Source of the DNA: Sphingomonas ginsenosidivorax
Lineage (GTDB): Bacteria > Pseudomonadota > Alphaproteobacteria > Sphingomonadales > Sphingomonadaceae
Direction of reading: 5' to 3'
NCBI RefSeq assembly: GCF_007995065.1
Contig: NZ_VOQR01000001.1
Coordinates: 3,414,501 to 3,478,500, forward strand
Length of the DNA stretch: 64,000 nucleotides
The position numbers and the translations under genes are program-made. Shown here in pieces: positions 9,270-16,707 of this stretch. Every line of letters starts with the position of its first letter. Position 1 is the stretch's first letter. Under the pieces are notes generated by a model. That model did no database searches, was not told the DNA's origin, and saw only the letters and a list, made by a program, of their open reading frames with translations.

Positions 9270-9298
9270 TTGACTTCGGCGTGCCCTTCGCCTAGGCC
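9270..9298 (+). promoter_or_regulatory. Possible rpoZ promoter
   Basis: TTGACT at 9270-9275, a 17-base spacer, then TAGGCC at 9293-9298, about 37 bases ahead of the rpoZ start. The -35 box is good and the -10 weak. Inferred from sequence only. Confidence 0.35.
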
Positions 9299-9335
9299 AT
9301 CTGCTTCCATTTATCGTTGTTGCGAAGGATGCGGC

Positions 9336-9680
9336 ATGGCGCGCGTTACCGTCGAGGATTGCGTCGACAAGATCCCCAACCGGTTCGACCTGGTGCTGTT
9401 CGCGGCTCAGCGGGCACGCCAGATCTCGGGCGGCGCCGAACTGACGCTCGAACGCGACCGTGACAAGAACCCGGTCGTCGCGCTGCGCGAGATCGCGGAC
9501 CAGAACGTCAAGCCGGCGCATCTCAAGGAACAGGTGATCCAGGGCCTGCAGAAGGTCCGCGTCGACGACGACGACGAGGTCGATGCGGTCGGCAGCCTCT
9601 CGGCCTCGGCCGAGGCGCTTCGCCTCACCGCCGCCGCGCCGCCGCGGAACCAGAATCTGGGCGCGGACTACGAGGGCTGA
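9336..9680 (+). CDS. rpoZ: DNA-directed RNA polymerase omega subunit
   Basis: A 114-residue omega subunit. The N-terminus ([20 protein letters not shown]) and the [14 protein letters not shown] segment are hallmark omega sequences; they contact the beta-prime C-terminus and help RNA polymerase assembly. The C-terminal 40 residues are an acidic then Ala-rich extension, normal for alphaproteobacteria. GAAGGA precedes the ATG by seven bases. It is monocistronic by the look of its flanks: a divergent PLD gene upstream and two hairpins downstream. Confidence 0.97.
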   Translation: MARVTVEDCVDKIPNRFDLVLFAAQRARQISGGAELTLERDRDKNPVVALREIADQNVKPAHLKEQVIQGLQKVRVDDDDEVDAVGSLSASAEALRLTAAAPPRNQNLGADYEG

Positions 9681-9691
9681 GCATGAGCCCG

Positions 9692-9716
9692 CCGTCTAAC
9701 GCTTAGCGTTGGACGG
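9692..9716 (+). terminator. Hairpin downstream of rpoZ
   Basis: CCGTCTAACGC (9692-9702), loop TTA, GCGTTGGACGG (9706-9716): an 11-bp stem with one G-T wobble, 11 bases after the rpoZ stop. No T-tract follows, so termination is plausible but unproven. Confidence 0.5.
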
Positions 9717-9775
9717 CCATCAGGCAAATGCTGCCCGCGGACGGCGCGGCTTCACCGCGACGCCGAAATACGAAT

Positions 9776-9804
9776 AGCCCGTGGGTAGTGCCTGCGGGCT
9801 TTTT
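9776..9804 (+). terminator. Rho-independent terminator-like hairpin
   Basis: AGCCCG (9776-9781) pairs with CGGGCT (9795-9800) across a 13-base loop and runs straight into TTTT. It is oriented for plus-strand transcripts and is probably the true end of the rpoZ transcript. Confidence 0.5.
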
Positions 9805-9822
9805 CGTGCCTGTTTGCCCAAT

Positions 9823-9893
9823 CCGTTCGTGCTGAGCGAAGTCGAAGCACAGGACCCACGCGCAGGCCCTTCGACCTCGCTCAGGGCGAACGG
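9823..9893. repeat. REP-like imperfect inverted repeat
   Basis: The left arm begins CCGTTCGTGCTGAGCGAAGT (9823) and continues to GAAGCAC. The right arm GCCCTTCGACCTCGCTCAGG ends in GCGAACGG (about 9893). The arms are imperfect reverse complements with a spacer of about 17 bases. The core (TTCG…GCTGAGCGAAGTCGAA) has the look of dispersed repeats common in sphingomonad intergenic regions. No other copy was searched for systematically. Confidence 0.55.
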
Positions 9894-10025
9894 GGGGGGT
9901 GGTGCGCCTCCACGTCTTGATACGTGATGCCGGACCTGGCCCGCCATCCACCGTCCCGCACGCTCTCAGGCCGATGGGTACGCGGCCCGGTGGACCCCGG
10001 ACCAAGTCCGGAGTGACGAAGGGGT

Positions 10026-10718
10026 CTATTCCTCGTCGGTCTCGGTTGCCCGTGTCGACCGCCCCTTGAACCCCTGCGCCACCACGAACCATTCGACCGA
10101 CCCCTTGCGGCTCGCCGGCGGCTTGGCGTGCTTCACGCTGGTGAAATTGCGTTTCATCTCGGCCACCAGCTGCGAATCCGCGCCGCCGGCGAACACCTTC
10201 GCGACGAACGCGCCGCCCGGCATCAGCACGTCGCAGGCGAAATCGAGCGCGGTCTCGACCAGCGCCATCGTCCGCAGCGCGTCGGTCTGCGGATGCCCCA
10301 CGGTGTTCGCCGCCATATCGGACAGCACCAAGTCGGGGGCGCCGCCCAGCGCGTCGATCAGCTTCCCCGGCGCGGCATCGTCGAGGAAATCCATTTCCAG
10401 GATCGTCACGCCGTCGATCGGGTCGACCGGCAGCAGGTCGATGCCGACGACCGCAGCGTTCGGCAACCGGCGGCGCAGCACCTGCGCCCAGCCGCCGGGC
10501 GCCAGCCCCAGATCGACGACGCGCTTCTTGCCGCGCAGGAACGCGAACCGCTCGTCCAGTTCGCTCAGCTTGTACGCCGCGCGGCTGCGAAAGCCGTCGG
10601 CCTTGGCGCGCTTGACATAGGGGTCGTTCAACTGCCGCTCGAGCCACCGCGTCGACTGCGCCGTGCGCTTGCGCGCGGTCAGGACGCGGGTATGCCCGCC
10701 GGATCCTCCGCGGCTCAT
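10026..10718 (-). CDS. rlmE: 23S rRNA (uridine-2'-O) methyltransferase
   Basis: A 230-residue FtsJ/RrmJ family enzyme that methylates 23S rRNA U2552 in the A loop of the large subunit. Visible are the basic N-terminus, the entry SRAAYKLSELDERF, motif I VVDLGLAPGGWAQVL, and the catalytic tetrad context (K near the N-terminus, D in LSDMAANTVG, K in AKVFAGG). The ATG at 10718 is shared with the upstream ppx-like stop in a 4-base ATGA overlap, so the two genes are translationally coupled. The longer frame to 10868 is rejected for that reason. The C-terminus carries a short acidic tail (TRATETDEE). Confidence 0.95.
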   Translation of the reverse strand: MSRGGSGGHTRVLTARKRTAQSTRWLERQLNDPYVKRAKADGFRSRAAYKLSELDERFAFLRGKKRVVDLGLAPGGWAQVLRRRLPNAAVVGIDLLPVDPIDGVTILEMDFLDDAAPGKLIDALGGAPDLVLSDMAANTVGHPQTDALRTMALVETALDFACDVLMPGGAFVAKVFAGGADSQLVAEMKRNFTSVKHAKPPASRKGSVEWFVVAQGFKGRSTRATETDEE

Positions 10719-11755
10719 GGCTTCTGTGCCCCCATCAGGCGGCGAAGGATGCCTTCGCGGATCCCGCGATCGGCAATGCCGATGCGTTCGGCTGGCCACA
10801 CGTCCATGATCGTCTCCAATATCGCGCAGCCCGCGACCACCAGGTCGGCGCGCTCGTTGCCGATGCACGGCAGCTTCGCCCGTTGCTCGATCGCCATGTG
10901 CGACAGATCGGCGCTGATCTTGCGCATTGCGGATGCCGGTACGATCAGCCCGTCGACGACGGAGCGATCATAATGGCTCAGTCCCAGATGCACGCTGCCG
11001 AGCGTCGTGACCGTACCGCTGGTCCCCAGCAGCCGCGGGCATGCGACGTCGCGCGGCAGACGCCCGGCGAAGCCCGCAAAGCTGTCCGCGACGATCCTGC
11101 GCATCCGCGCGTAAGCCTCGCGCCGTCCGGCCTCGCCCTCGCCGCCTCCGGCATGCTCGGTCAGCGACACGACGCCCCATGGCGCCGAATGCCAGTCGAG
11201 CACGGTCGGAACCGGCGTCGAGGTATCGACCAGCACCAGTTCGGTCGATCCGCCGCCGATGTCGAAGACCAGCGCCGGATCCTCGCCCGGCTCGATCAGC
11301 GCATGGCACCCTAGCACCGCAAGCCTGGCCTCCTCCTCCGCCGAGATGATGTCGAGATGGATGCCGGTCTCCTCGAACGCGCGCGCGATGAACGCGGCAC
11401 CGTTGCTGGCCCGGCGACACGCCTCGGTCGCCACCGATCGGGCGAGCGTGACGTTGCGGCGCTTGAGCTTTTCCGAACACACCCGCAACGCGGCGATCGT
11501 GCGTTCGATCGCGGCGTCGCTCAGCTGCCCCGTTGCCGCCAGCCCCTCGCCCAGCCGGACGATTCGCGAAAACGCATCGACGACCGCGAACCCGCCATTT
11601 TGCGGCCGCGCGATCAGCAACCTGCAATTATTGGTACCCAGATCGAGCGCGGCAAACGCCTGCGCATCGGACCAACGGCCACGGGAGGGCCGGGTCGCAA
11701 CCGGACGGGCAGGAACTCCCTGCCGGTACGGCATTCGGGCGGAACCATCCCCCAT
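10715..11755 (-). CDS. Ppx/GppA family exopolyphosphatase / pppGpp phosphohydrolase
   Basis: A 346-residue protein of the ASKHA fold: phosphate-1 motif FAALDLGTNNCRLLIA near residue 35, the acidic catalytic segment SAEEEARLAVLG, phosphate-2 motif VFDIGGGSTELVLVD, and a later LGTSGTVTTLG loop. It lacks the C-terminal HD-like domain of E. coli Ppx, so it is the short form common in alphaproteobacteria. It likely splits inorganic polyphosphate or converts pppGpp to ppGpp. ATG 11755 is used; longer frames run through the tRNA gene at 11917. It is coupled to rlmE by a 4-base overlap. Confidence 0.9.
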   Translation of the reverse strand: MGDGSARMPYRQGVPARPVATRPSRGRWSDAQAFAALDLGTNNCRLLIARPQNGGFAVVDAFSRIVRLGEGLAATGQLSDAAIERTIAALRVCSEKLKRRNVTLARSVATEACRRASNGAAFIARAFEETGIHLDIISAEEEARLAVLGCHALIEPGEDPALVFDIGGGSTELVLVDTSTPVPTVLDWHSAPWGVVSLTEHAGGGEGEAGRREAYARMRRIVADSFAGFAGRLPRDVACPRLLGTSGTVTTLGSVHLGLSHYDRSVVDGLIVPASAMRKISADLSHMAIEQRAKLPCIGNERADLVVAGCAILETIMDVWPAERIGIADRGIREGILRRLMGAQKP

Positions 11756-11875
11756 CGCCGTAAGACTCGCTATATGATCTGCCGTCGCGGGACGATACCC
11801 GCTCGGTGCTTGCACCCAACGTAGCGCAGCACCCGGGTCAGGACAAGGTAAGCACCCAACAAGGCACGCAAGACG

Positions 11876-11904
11876 TTGACAGCGCCCGACCCGCCGCCTA
11901 GATC
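11876..11904 (+). promoter_or_regulatory. Promoter of the tRNA-Gln gene
   Basis: TTGACA (11876-11881), a 17-base spacer, then TAGATC (11899-11904), 12 bases before the mature tRNA 5' end. A near-consensus housekeeping promoter at the expected distance. Confidence 0.7.
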
Positions 11905-11916
11905 GCCCATCGCTGA

Positions 11917-11990
11917 TGCCCCGTCGTCTAATGGTAAGACTGCGGTTTCTGATACCGCCTATTGAGGTTCGAATCCTCACGGGGCATCCA
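11917..11990 (+). tRNA. tRNA-Gln(CTG)
   Basis: A complete 74-base cloverleaf including the encoded CCA (11988-11990). The acceptor TGCCCCG pairs with CGGGGCA. The D arm is GTCT-AATGGTA-AGAC. The anticodon stem GCGGT/ACCGC encloses the loop TTCTGAT, giving anticodon CTG, which reads the glutamine codon CAG. The T arm is TGAGG-TTCGAAT-CCTCA. It stands alone with its own promoter. No attachment-site duplication or integrase is seen near it. Confidence 0.97.
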
Positions 11991-12181
11991 GCGTTCCGCG
12001 CTGTGATGACAAGCGCAGCCTTTCGTACAGCGTGGTCGAATTCAGTGCCTTGGGCGATCTGACGGTCGCGTCCGCGAGGCGAATGCTGCACGAGGGTTGC
12101 CTTCATCGGCACGGTCGCTTGATGGCCCAGGCCGGCGAACCTCATGACCCGCAGGAAGAGGTGTCCCCCTCTAGAGCGTCG

Positions 12182-13048
12182 CTAAGACGTCAGGAATGTT
12201 CGAAGCTGGGCGACGAGCCTTTCCTTGCGCCCGGCACGGTCGGATACGAGGTAATACGTCACGTCCTCCTGATCGACCTCCACCGGAAGAGGAACCACCA
12301 GACTGCCGTTCGCAAGCTCCGTCGAGACGAGGACGCGTTGCGCCAGCGCGACGCCCTGCCCTTCGATGGCCGCTTGATAGGCAAGTGCCGAGCTTTCGAG
12401 TTCGCGTCGGTGGGGAAGCCGCCCGAGATCGATCTCAGCGGCCTTGCACCACAGCCCCCAGTCGTCCGGACGCGCGCGCACCAGCAAAATGGTCTGTTCG
12501 GCCAGCCATGCCGCATCGGCGGGACGGCTGGGACGGATCAGGGACGGATGACATACCGGCACGAGAACGTTGGAGACCAACCGTGTGCAGCGATAGTGCG
12601 GCCAGTTGCCGTCGCCCAGCCGGATCCCGGCGTCGAAGTCCCCAAGATCGCTCCATTCTGACACCGTCGTCAGTCGGACATCAATCTCGGGATGGGCAAG
12701 TTGCAGCTGCGTGAGGCGGGGAATCAGCCACCGCGTAGCGAACGTCGTATAGGAGCGCAGGCGCAGGACCGATCGTCCCGCGGAGCCGTGCAGCTGCCCG
12801 CTCGCCTGGCGTAGCCCTTCGAAATGCGCGGTCACTCGCTCGAAATAGGTCGCGCCCGCGGCTGTCAGGGCAAGGCCGCGACCTTGCCGGACGAAGAGCG
12901 TGAGGCCGAAATGCTCTTCGATCTGTCGAAGCTGGTGGCTCACGGCGCCCGCGGTCACGCGCATCTCCTCGGCGGCCGCCTTCACGCTCCCCGTCCGCGC
13001 CACGCTCTCGAAGGCCCGCAGGCCGTTCAGGGGAGGCAGATCTCTCAA
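12182..13048 (-). CDS. LysR-type transcriptional regulator (GcvA/AmpR-like)
   Basis: A 288-residue LysR protein with helix-turn-helix RDLPPLNGLRAFESVARTGS followed by AGAVSHQLRQIEEHFG, the GcvA signature, and a C-terminal effector domain. The start is a TTG at 13048; no in-frame ATG or GTG lies upstream before a stop, and a GAGG sits 11 bases ahead. It is divergent from the semialdehyde dehydrogenase at 13206, the most likely target. A TGCTCAA/TTGAGCA inverted repeat begins at its start codon. Confidence 0.9.
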   Translation of the reverse strand: MRDLPPLNGLRAFESVARTGSVKAAAEEMRVTAGAVSHQLRQIEEHFGLTLFVRQGRGLALTAAGATYFERVTAHFEGLRQASGQLHGSAGRSVLRLRSYTTFATRWLIPRLTQLQLAHPEIDVRLTTVSEWSDLGDFDAGIRLGDGNWPHYRCTRLVSNVLVPVCHPSLIRPSRPADAAWLAEQTILLVRARPDDWGLWCKAAEIDLGRLPHRRELESSALAYQAAIEGQGVALAQRVLVSTELANGSLVVPLPVEVDQEDVTYYLVSDRAGRKERLVAQLRTFLTS

Positions 13049-13075
13049 TGCTCAAAATACCTCAATTGTTGAGCA
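13049..13075. promoter_or_regulatory. Putative LysR operator overlapping its own start
   Basis: TGCTCAA (13049-13055) and TTGAGCA (13069-13075) are perfect 7-base inverted arms 13 bases apart; a second inner pair CTCAA/TTGAG is nested at 13061-13073. The site directly abuts the LysR TTG codon and lies 130 bases before the dehydrogenase start, a typical repression/activation layout. Confidence 0.55.
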
Positions 13076-13205
13076 GGATTACTCGATTGTCCGGCATGGT
13101 CCAAGCACTGACATGGGGGTCGTGCCGCTGAGAGCGTTCCCGGACGATTTCACTGCATCGAAGCCCGGGACGTTCGACACGCCGGGCGAACATGAGGAAT
13201 ACAGC

Positions 13206-14585
13206 ATGATCAAGGTCTTCAATCCAGCCGACGGCTCGGTCGTCGGCGAAGCGCCCGAGTTGAGCGATGCCGAGGTGCAGGCCGCGGTCGATCGCACCTG
13301 TGAGGCGTTCCCAGCCTGGTCGCGCCGCCTGGCGAAGGAGCGGGGCGACCTGCTGCGTCGCTGGTTCGAACTCGTTCGCGACGACAGGCGCGCCTTTGCC
13401 GAAATCATGGTCAAGGAGAACGGCAAGTGCCTGACCGAGGCTCTCGGCGAGATCGATTACGGGCTCGGCTTCGTCGAATGGTATGCCGAGGAAGCCAAGC
13501 GCGTCTACGGCGACACGATCCCCAGCCACGCGCTCAACGCGCAAGTGCTCGTGACCAAGGAGCCGGTCGGGCCGACGGCGGCGATCACCCCGTGGAACTT
13601 CCCGTTCATGATGATCACGCGGAAGGTCGCAACGGCGCTCGCGGCAGGCTGTACCATGATCATCAAGCCGTCGGAGGAAACGCCGCTGACCGCGTACAAG
13701 CTGCTGGACTATGCCCGTAAGGCCGGCATTCCCGAAGGCGTGTTCGAAATGGTCACGGGCAACCCGAAGGCGATCGGCGAAGCCTTCACGAACGAACCGC
13801 GCATCCAGAAGATCTCGTTCACGGGATCGACCAACGTCGGCAAGCTGCTCGCGCGCAACAGCGCGGACAGCTTGAAGAAGATGACGTTGGAGCTCGGCGG
13901 CAACGCGCCGTTCATCGTTTTCGACGACGTCGATCTGGACATTGCGGTCCAGGGGCTGGTCTCGGCCAAGCTGCGCAATTCGGGGCAGGTCTGCATCTCG
14001 CCGAACCGCGTGTACGTGCAGAGCGGCGTCTACGAGCCGTTCATCGAAAAGCTCAGGGACGCGGTAGCGAAGATCCGTATCGACCAGGGGCTGCAGGACG
14101 AGTTCGTCGTCGGGCCGCTGATCAACCAGTCCGGCCTCAACAAGGTCATCGCGCTGGTCAAGGACGCGACCGACAAGGGCGCCCGCGTCGTGCTCGGCGG
14201 TGAACTCGCCGAACAGGGAGGCCTATTCTACAAGCCGACCATCCTCGCCGACACGACCGACGACATGCAGCTCGCATCGACCGAGATCTTCGGCCCGGTC
14301 TTCGCGATGTATCGCTTCGACAGCGAGGACGAGGTGGTCGCCCGTGCGAACGACTCCGAATACGGGCTCGTAGCGTACGCATACACGCGGGATCTCGGTC
14401 GTGCCTTCCGGCTCTCGCGCAACATCGAGGCTGGCATGGTGATCCTCAATTCGGGGTCGGTCGGCACCGCGTCGGTGCCGTTCGGTGGCATCAAGCAGTC
14501 GGGCTATGGCCGCGAAGGCAGCTATTACGGCATCGAGGAATACGTCCACGTCAAATACGTGCTGATGGCCGGTCTCGATCAATGA
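13206..14585 (+). CDS. NAD(P)-dependent succinate-semialdehyde dehydrogenase family protein
   Basis: A 459-residue aldehyde dehydrogenase. Diagnostic segments are TPWNFPFMMITRKVATALAA (cofactor entry and oxyanion Asn), TMELGG-type TLELGGNAPFIVFDD with the catalytic Glu, and NSGQVCISPNR with the catalytic Cys. The VKENGKCLTEALGEIDYG region and overall sequence fit the GabD-like group, which oxidises succinate semialdehyde to succinate; other short semialdehydes are possible. ATG 13206 follows GAGGAA. Divergent LysR control is likely. A 10-bp GC-rich hairpin follows the stop. Confidence 0.88.
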   Translation: MIKVFNPADGSVVGEAPELSDAEVQAAVDRTCEAFPAWSRRLAKERGDLLRRWFELVRDDRRAFAEIMVKENGKCLTEALGEIDYGLGFVEWYAEEAKRVYGDTIPSHALNAQVLVTKEPVGPTAAITPWNFPFMMITRKVATALAAGCTMIIKPSEETPLTAYKLLDYARKAGIPEGVFEMVTGNPKAIGEAFTNEPRIQKISFTGSTNVGKLLARNSADSLKKMTLELGGNAPFIVFDDVDLDIAVQGLVSAKLRNSGQVCISPNRVYVQSGVYEPFIEKLRDAVAKIRIDQGLQDEFVVGPLINQSGLNKVIALVKDATDKGARVVLGGELAEQGGLFYKPTILADTTDDMQLASTEIFGPVFAMYRFDSEDEVVARANDSEYGLVAYAYTRDLGRAFRLSRNIEAGMVILNSGSVGTASVPFGGIKQSGYGREGSYYGIEEYVHVKYVLMAGLDQ

Positions 14586-14592
14586 AACGCCG

Positions 14593-14621
14593 CGCGGGAG
14601 CGGCGGTACGTCGCTCCCGCG
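14593..14621 (+). terminator. Hairpin after the aldehyde dehydrogenase gene
   Basis: CGCGGGAGCG (14593-14602) pairs perfectly with CGCTCCCGCG (14612-14621) across a 9-base loop, eight bases past the stop. There is no T-tract. Confidence 0.4.
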
Positions 14622-14784
14622 GTGGGGCTGCCTGCAACGGCGCGTGGCAGTCCGGAACGCTCGCGACCGACGTTCGAAACACCGACCGCCGGCCGCCCCA
14701 TCGGGAGGATATCGGTATGCCTGTAGCCTCTCTCTGGCCTAGGCGAGCTCGAGGCCGGTACATGAGCGCAGCATCGGAGCAAGT

Positions 14785-15861
14785 ATGACGGATCCATCTG
14801 CCAGAACGCCACAATTCCTGATTATCGGCGCGATCGTCGGCGCGATCCTGGTGCTGTTCGCATGGGTCGGCGGCTTTCTGAGTCCCACGCGGATCAGCGG
14901 CGGCAAGCTGGCCGACACGCTGCAGGCCAGCAGCAGTCAACCGCATCCCGGCTTCCGCCGCGCCCACGCCAAGGGGTTGTGCGTCTCGGGCCGTTTCACA
15001 GCAACCGGCGCGGGCGCAGCGCTGACCAGCGCAAGCCTTCTCGAGGCCGGTACGCTGCCAGTGATCGGACGCTTCTCGACGAACGCCGGCGATCCGGCCG
15101 CGCCTGACGCGAAGGCGGTGTTCCATGCTCTCAGCCTGCGTCTTGCCGGATCGGGCGGGTCTGAATGGCGGATGGCGATGGATCACACGCCGATCTTCAT
15201 CGTGTCCAACGCCACCGATTTCGTCGCCCTGCAGAAGACCGGTCGGCCGGACCCGAAGACCGGCAAGCCCGACCCGGCAGCGATGCCGGCGTTCGTCGCC
15301 AGCCATCCCGAGACGGCCCGGTTTCTCGCCTATGTGAAATCCGCGCCGGTGCCCGCGAACTTCGCCGTCGGGACATACCACAGCATCAACGCCTTCCGCT
15401 TCACCACTGCGGACGGCAGGGCCAGCATGGTGCGCTGGCAGTTCGAGCCCGAGACGCCATTCGTTGCTCTCGACCCCAAGGCACCGCCCCCGTCGCGCGA
15501 TGCATTGTTCGACGATCTGCGCACGCGAATGGCGTCCGGTCCGTCCGGTTGGCGGATGATCCTGATCCCGGCCAATCCCGGCGACCGCACCGACAATGCG
15601 ACGATCGCGTGGACCGGTCCGCATCGCCGCATCGACGCGGGCGAACTGGTGCTCGATCATGTCGCCAGCGAGGAGACCGGCGGCTGCCGCGATTTCAACT
15701 TCGATCCGATGATCCTGCCTCCGGGTGTCGCTGCGGGCGACGATCCGCTGCCCGCCGTGCGCTCCGCAGCCTATTCCGCCTCGTTCAGACGGCGGGCGCT
15801 CGAAGGGCCGCGGCCCTCCCCTCTCTCTATCGCCGCCGCCAAGGAAGGGACCGTCCGATGA
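14785..15861 (+). CDS. Membrane-anchored catalase-related peroxidase (SrpA-like)
   Basis: A 358-residue protein. Residues 11-30 (FLIIGAIVGAILVLFAWVGG) form one membrane helix, leaving the rest in the periplasm. The body is the compact catalase-like haem peroxidase fold: RRAHAKGLCVSGRF contains the distal His region, IGRFSTNAGDP follows, and YHSINAFRF lies near the haem. At this length it is the small catalase-family peroxidase type, which reduces peroxides with an external donor rather than dismutating H2O2 efficiently. It overlaps the cytochrome b561 gene by 4 bases (ATGA), so that protein is the probable electron donor. CGGAGC precedes the ATG. Confidence 0.9.
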   Translation: MTDPSARTPQFLIIGAIVGAILVLFAWVGGFLSPTRISGGKLADTLQASSSQPHPGFRRAHAKGLCVSGRFTATGAGAALTSASLLEAGTLPVIGRFSTNAGDPAAPDAKAVFHALSLRLAGSGGSEWRMAMDHTPIFIVSNATDFVALQKTGRPDPKTGKPDPAAMPAFVASHPETARFLAYVKSAPVPANFAVGTYHSINAFRFTTADGRASMVRWQFEPETPFVALDPKAPPPSRDALFDDLRTRMASGPSGWRMILIPANPGDRTDNATIAWTGPHRRIDAGELVLDHVASEETGGCRDFNFDPMILPPGVAAGDDPLPAVRSAAYSASFRRRALEGPRPSPLSIAAAKEGTVR

Positions 15862-16385
15862 GCGCACCGTCCCGCTTCGCACTGCCGGCCCGTATGCTCC
15901 ACTGGTCGATGGCGGTCGCGATCTTCGCCATGTTGCTGATCGGGGTGGGCATGGTCTCGACGTCCAGCGGCCGTTACGACGCGCTGCTCGCCTGGCACCG
16001 GCCGATCGGCATCGCCGTCCTGGTACTGGCACTGATCCGGCTTGCAGTCCGCTTCACGCACCGGGCACCATCGCTACCCGCCGATCTGCCGCCCGCACAG
16101 GCATTCGCCGCAAAGGCCTCGCACTGGTTGCTCTACGCCACGATGGTCGCGCTGCCGTTGATCGGCTGGGCCATGCAGTCGGCGGGCGGGTATCCGGTCG
16201 AAATATGGAAGGGCCTCGTGCTCCCCCCGATCCTGCCGCACGACATCGTGACCTACGGACTCCTGCGCCGCGCGCACGGCGTGATCGCGTACCTCTTCTT
16301 CGCACTCATCCTCGCTCACCTTGCGGCGGCGCTCTATCACGGCCTGGTGCGGCGCGATGGCGTACTGCGTAGCATGACCGGCTGA
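15858..16385 (+). CDS. Cytochrome b561 family protein
   Basis: A 175-residue integral membrane cytochrome with four helices (ALPARMLHWSMAVAIFAMLL; LAWHRPIGIAVLVLALIRLA; SHWLLYATMVALPLIGWAMQ; AHGVIAYLFFALILAHLAAA). Histidines in helices 1, 2, 3 and 4 (HW, WH, SHW, AH, LAH) are the two haem b ligand pairs. Members move electrons from quinol to periplasmic acceptors. The 4-base overlap with the catalase-like peroxidase supports a two-gene peroxide-reducing unit fed from the quinone pool. Confidence 0.93.
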   Translation: MSAPSRFALPARMLHWSMAVAIFAMLLIGVGMVSTSSGRYDALLAWHRPIGIAVLVLALIRLAVRFTHRAPSLPADLPPAQAFAAKASHWLLYATMVALPLIGWAMQSAGGYPVEIWKGLVLPPILPHDIVTYGLLRRAHGVIAYLFFALILAHLAAALYHGLVRRDGVLRSMTG

Positions 16386-16434
16386 TGGCGGGCGGTTCCC
16401 GACGGATCGGTGCAACGTCGGCGAGGACGGCAGC

Positions 16435-16707
16435 ATGAGCGCGCTGCCGAAGACTTGGTTGCCGATCTCCGATATGCCCGGGGCGATGCGGGACGGGCGG
16501 TTGCTCATGCTGCTGCATGGCGGTCGGCAGGTGGTAGCATCCTGGTCCCGCGAACCACCGACCGACAAAGGCTTCTGGTGGAACGGCGAGGTCTCGGAAG
16601 AGACTGGTCGCAAGTGCCGGGTCGAAAATCCGACCTGCTGGTCCGAGATCGACCTGGATGCCTACAGGGACCATCACCGAGAACTGATTAGGGTCAGGGG
16701 CGCTTGA
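16435..16707 (+). CDS. Small hypothetical protein, tryptophan-rich
   Basis: A 90-residue frame beginning at ATG 16435 with GAGGA eight bases ahead. It is rich in Trp (TWLPIS, VASWSRE, GFWWNGE, CWSEID) and has two Cys. The layout of a WLPIS opening, a central 'grrvVASW' strand and a late WW/CW motif weakly resembles DUF551-like small proteins often found in phages, but I do not recognise it firmly. It overlaps the convergent methyltransferase by 14 bases. The function is unknown. Confidence 0.5.
   Translation: MSALPKTWLPISDMPGAMRDGRLLMLLHGGRQVVASWSREPPTDKGFWWNGEVSEETGRKCRVENPTCWSEIDLDAYRDHHRELIRVRGA

Larger units (their letters stand above)
9681..10025. other. Repeat-rich intergenic region between rpoZ and rlmE
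   Basis: About 345 bases between convergent genes. It holds an 11-bp hairpin (9692-9716), a terminator (9776-9804), a long inverted repeat (9823-9893) and a second palindrome (about 9990-10015). I see no convincing gene. Short frames on both strands give low-complexity Arg/Pro-rich peptides without ribosome sites. Confidence 0.6.

Noticed and set aside
9721..9780. Short plus-strand frame ending …GFTATPKYE before a terminator
   Set aside because: It looked like the tail of a small basic protein, but there is no start codon with a ribosome site and no identifiable family.
11917..11990. tRNA-Gln as an integration site of a genomic island
   Set aside because: No integrase and no repeat of the tRNA 3' end was seen in the following 25 kb.
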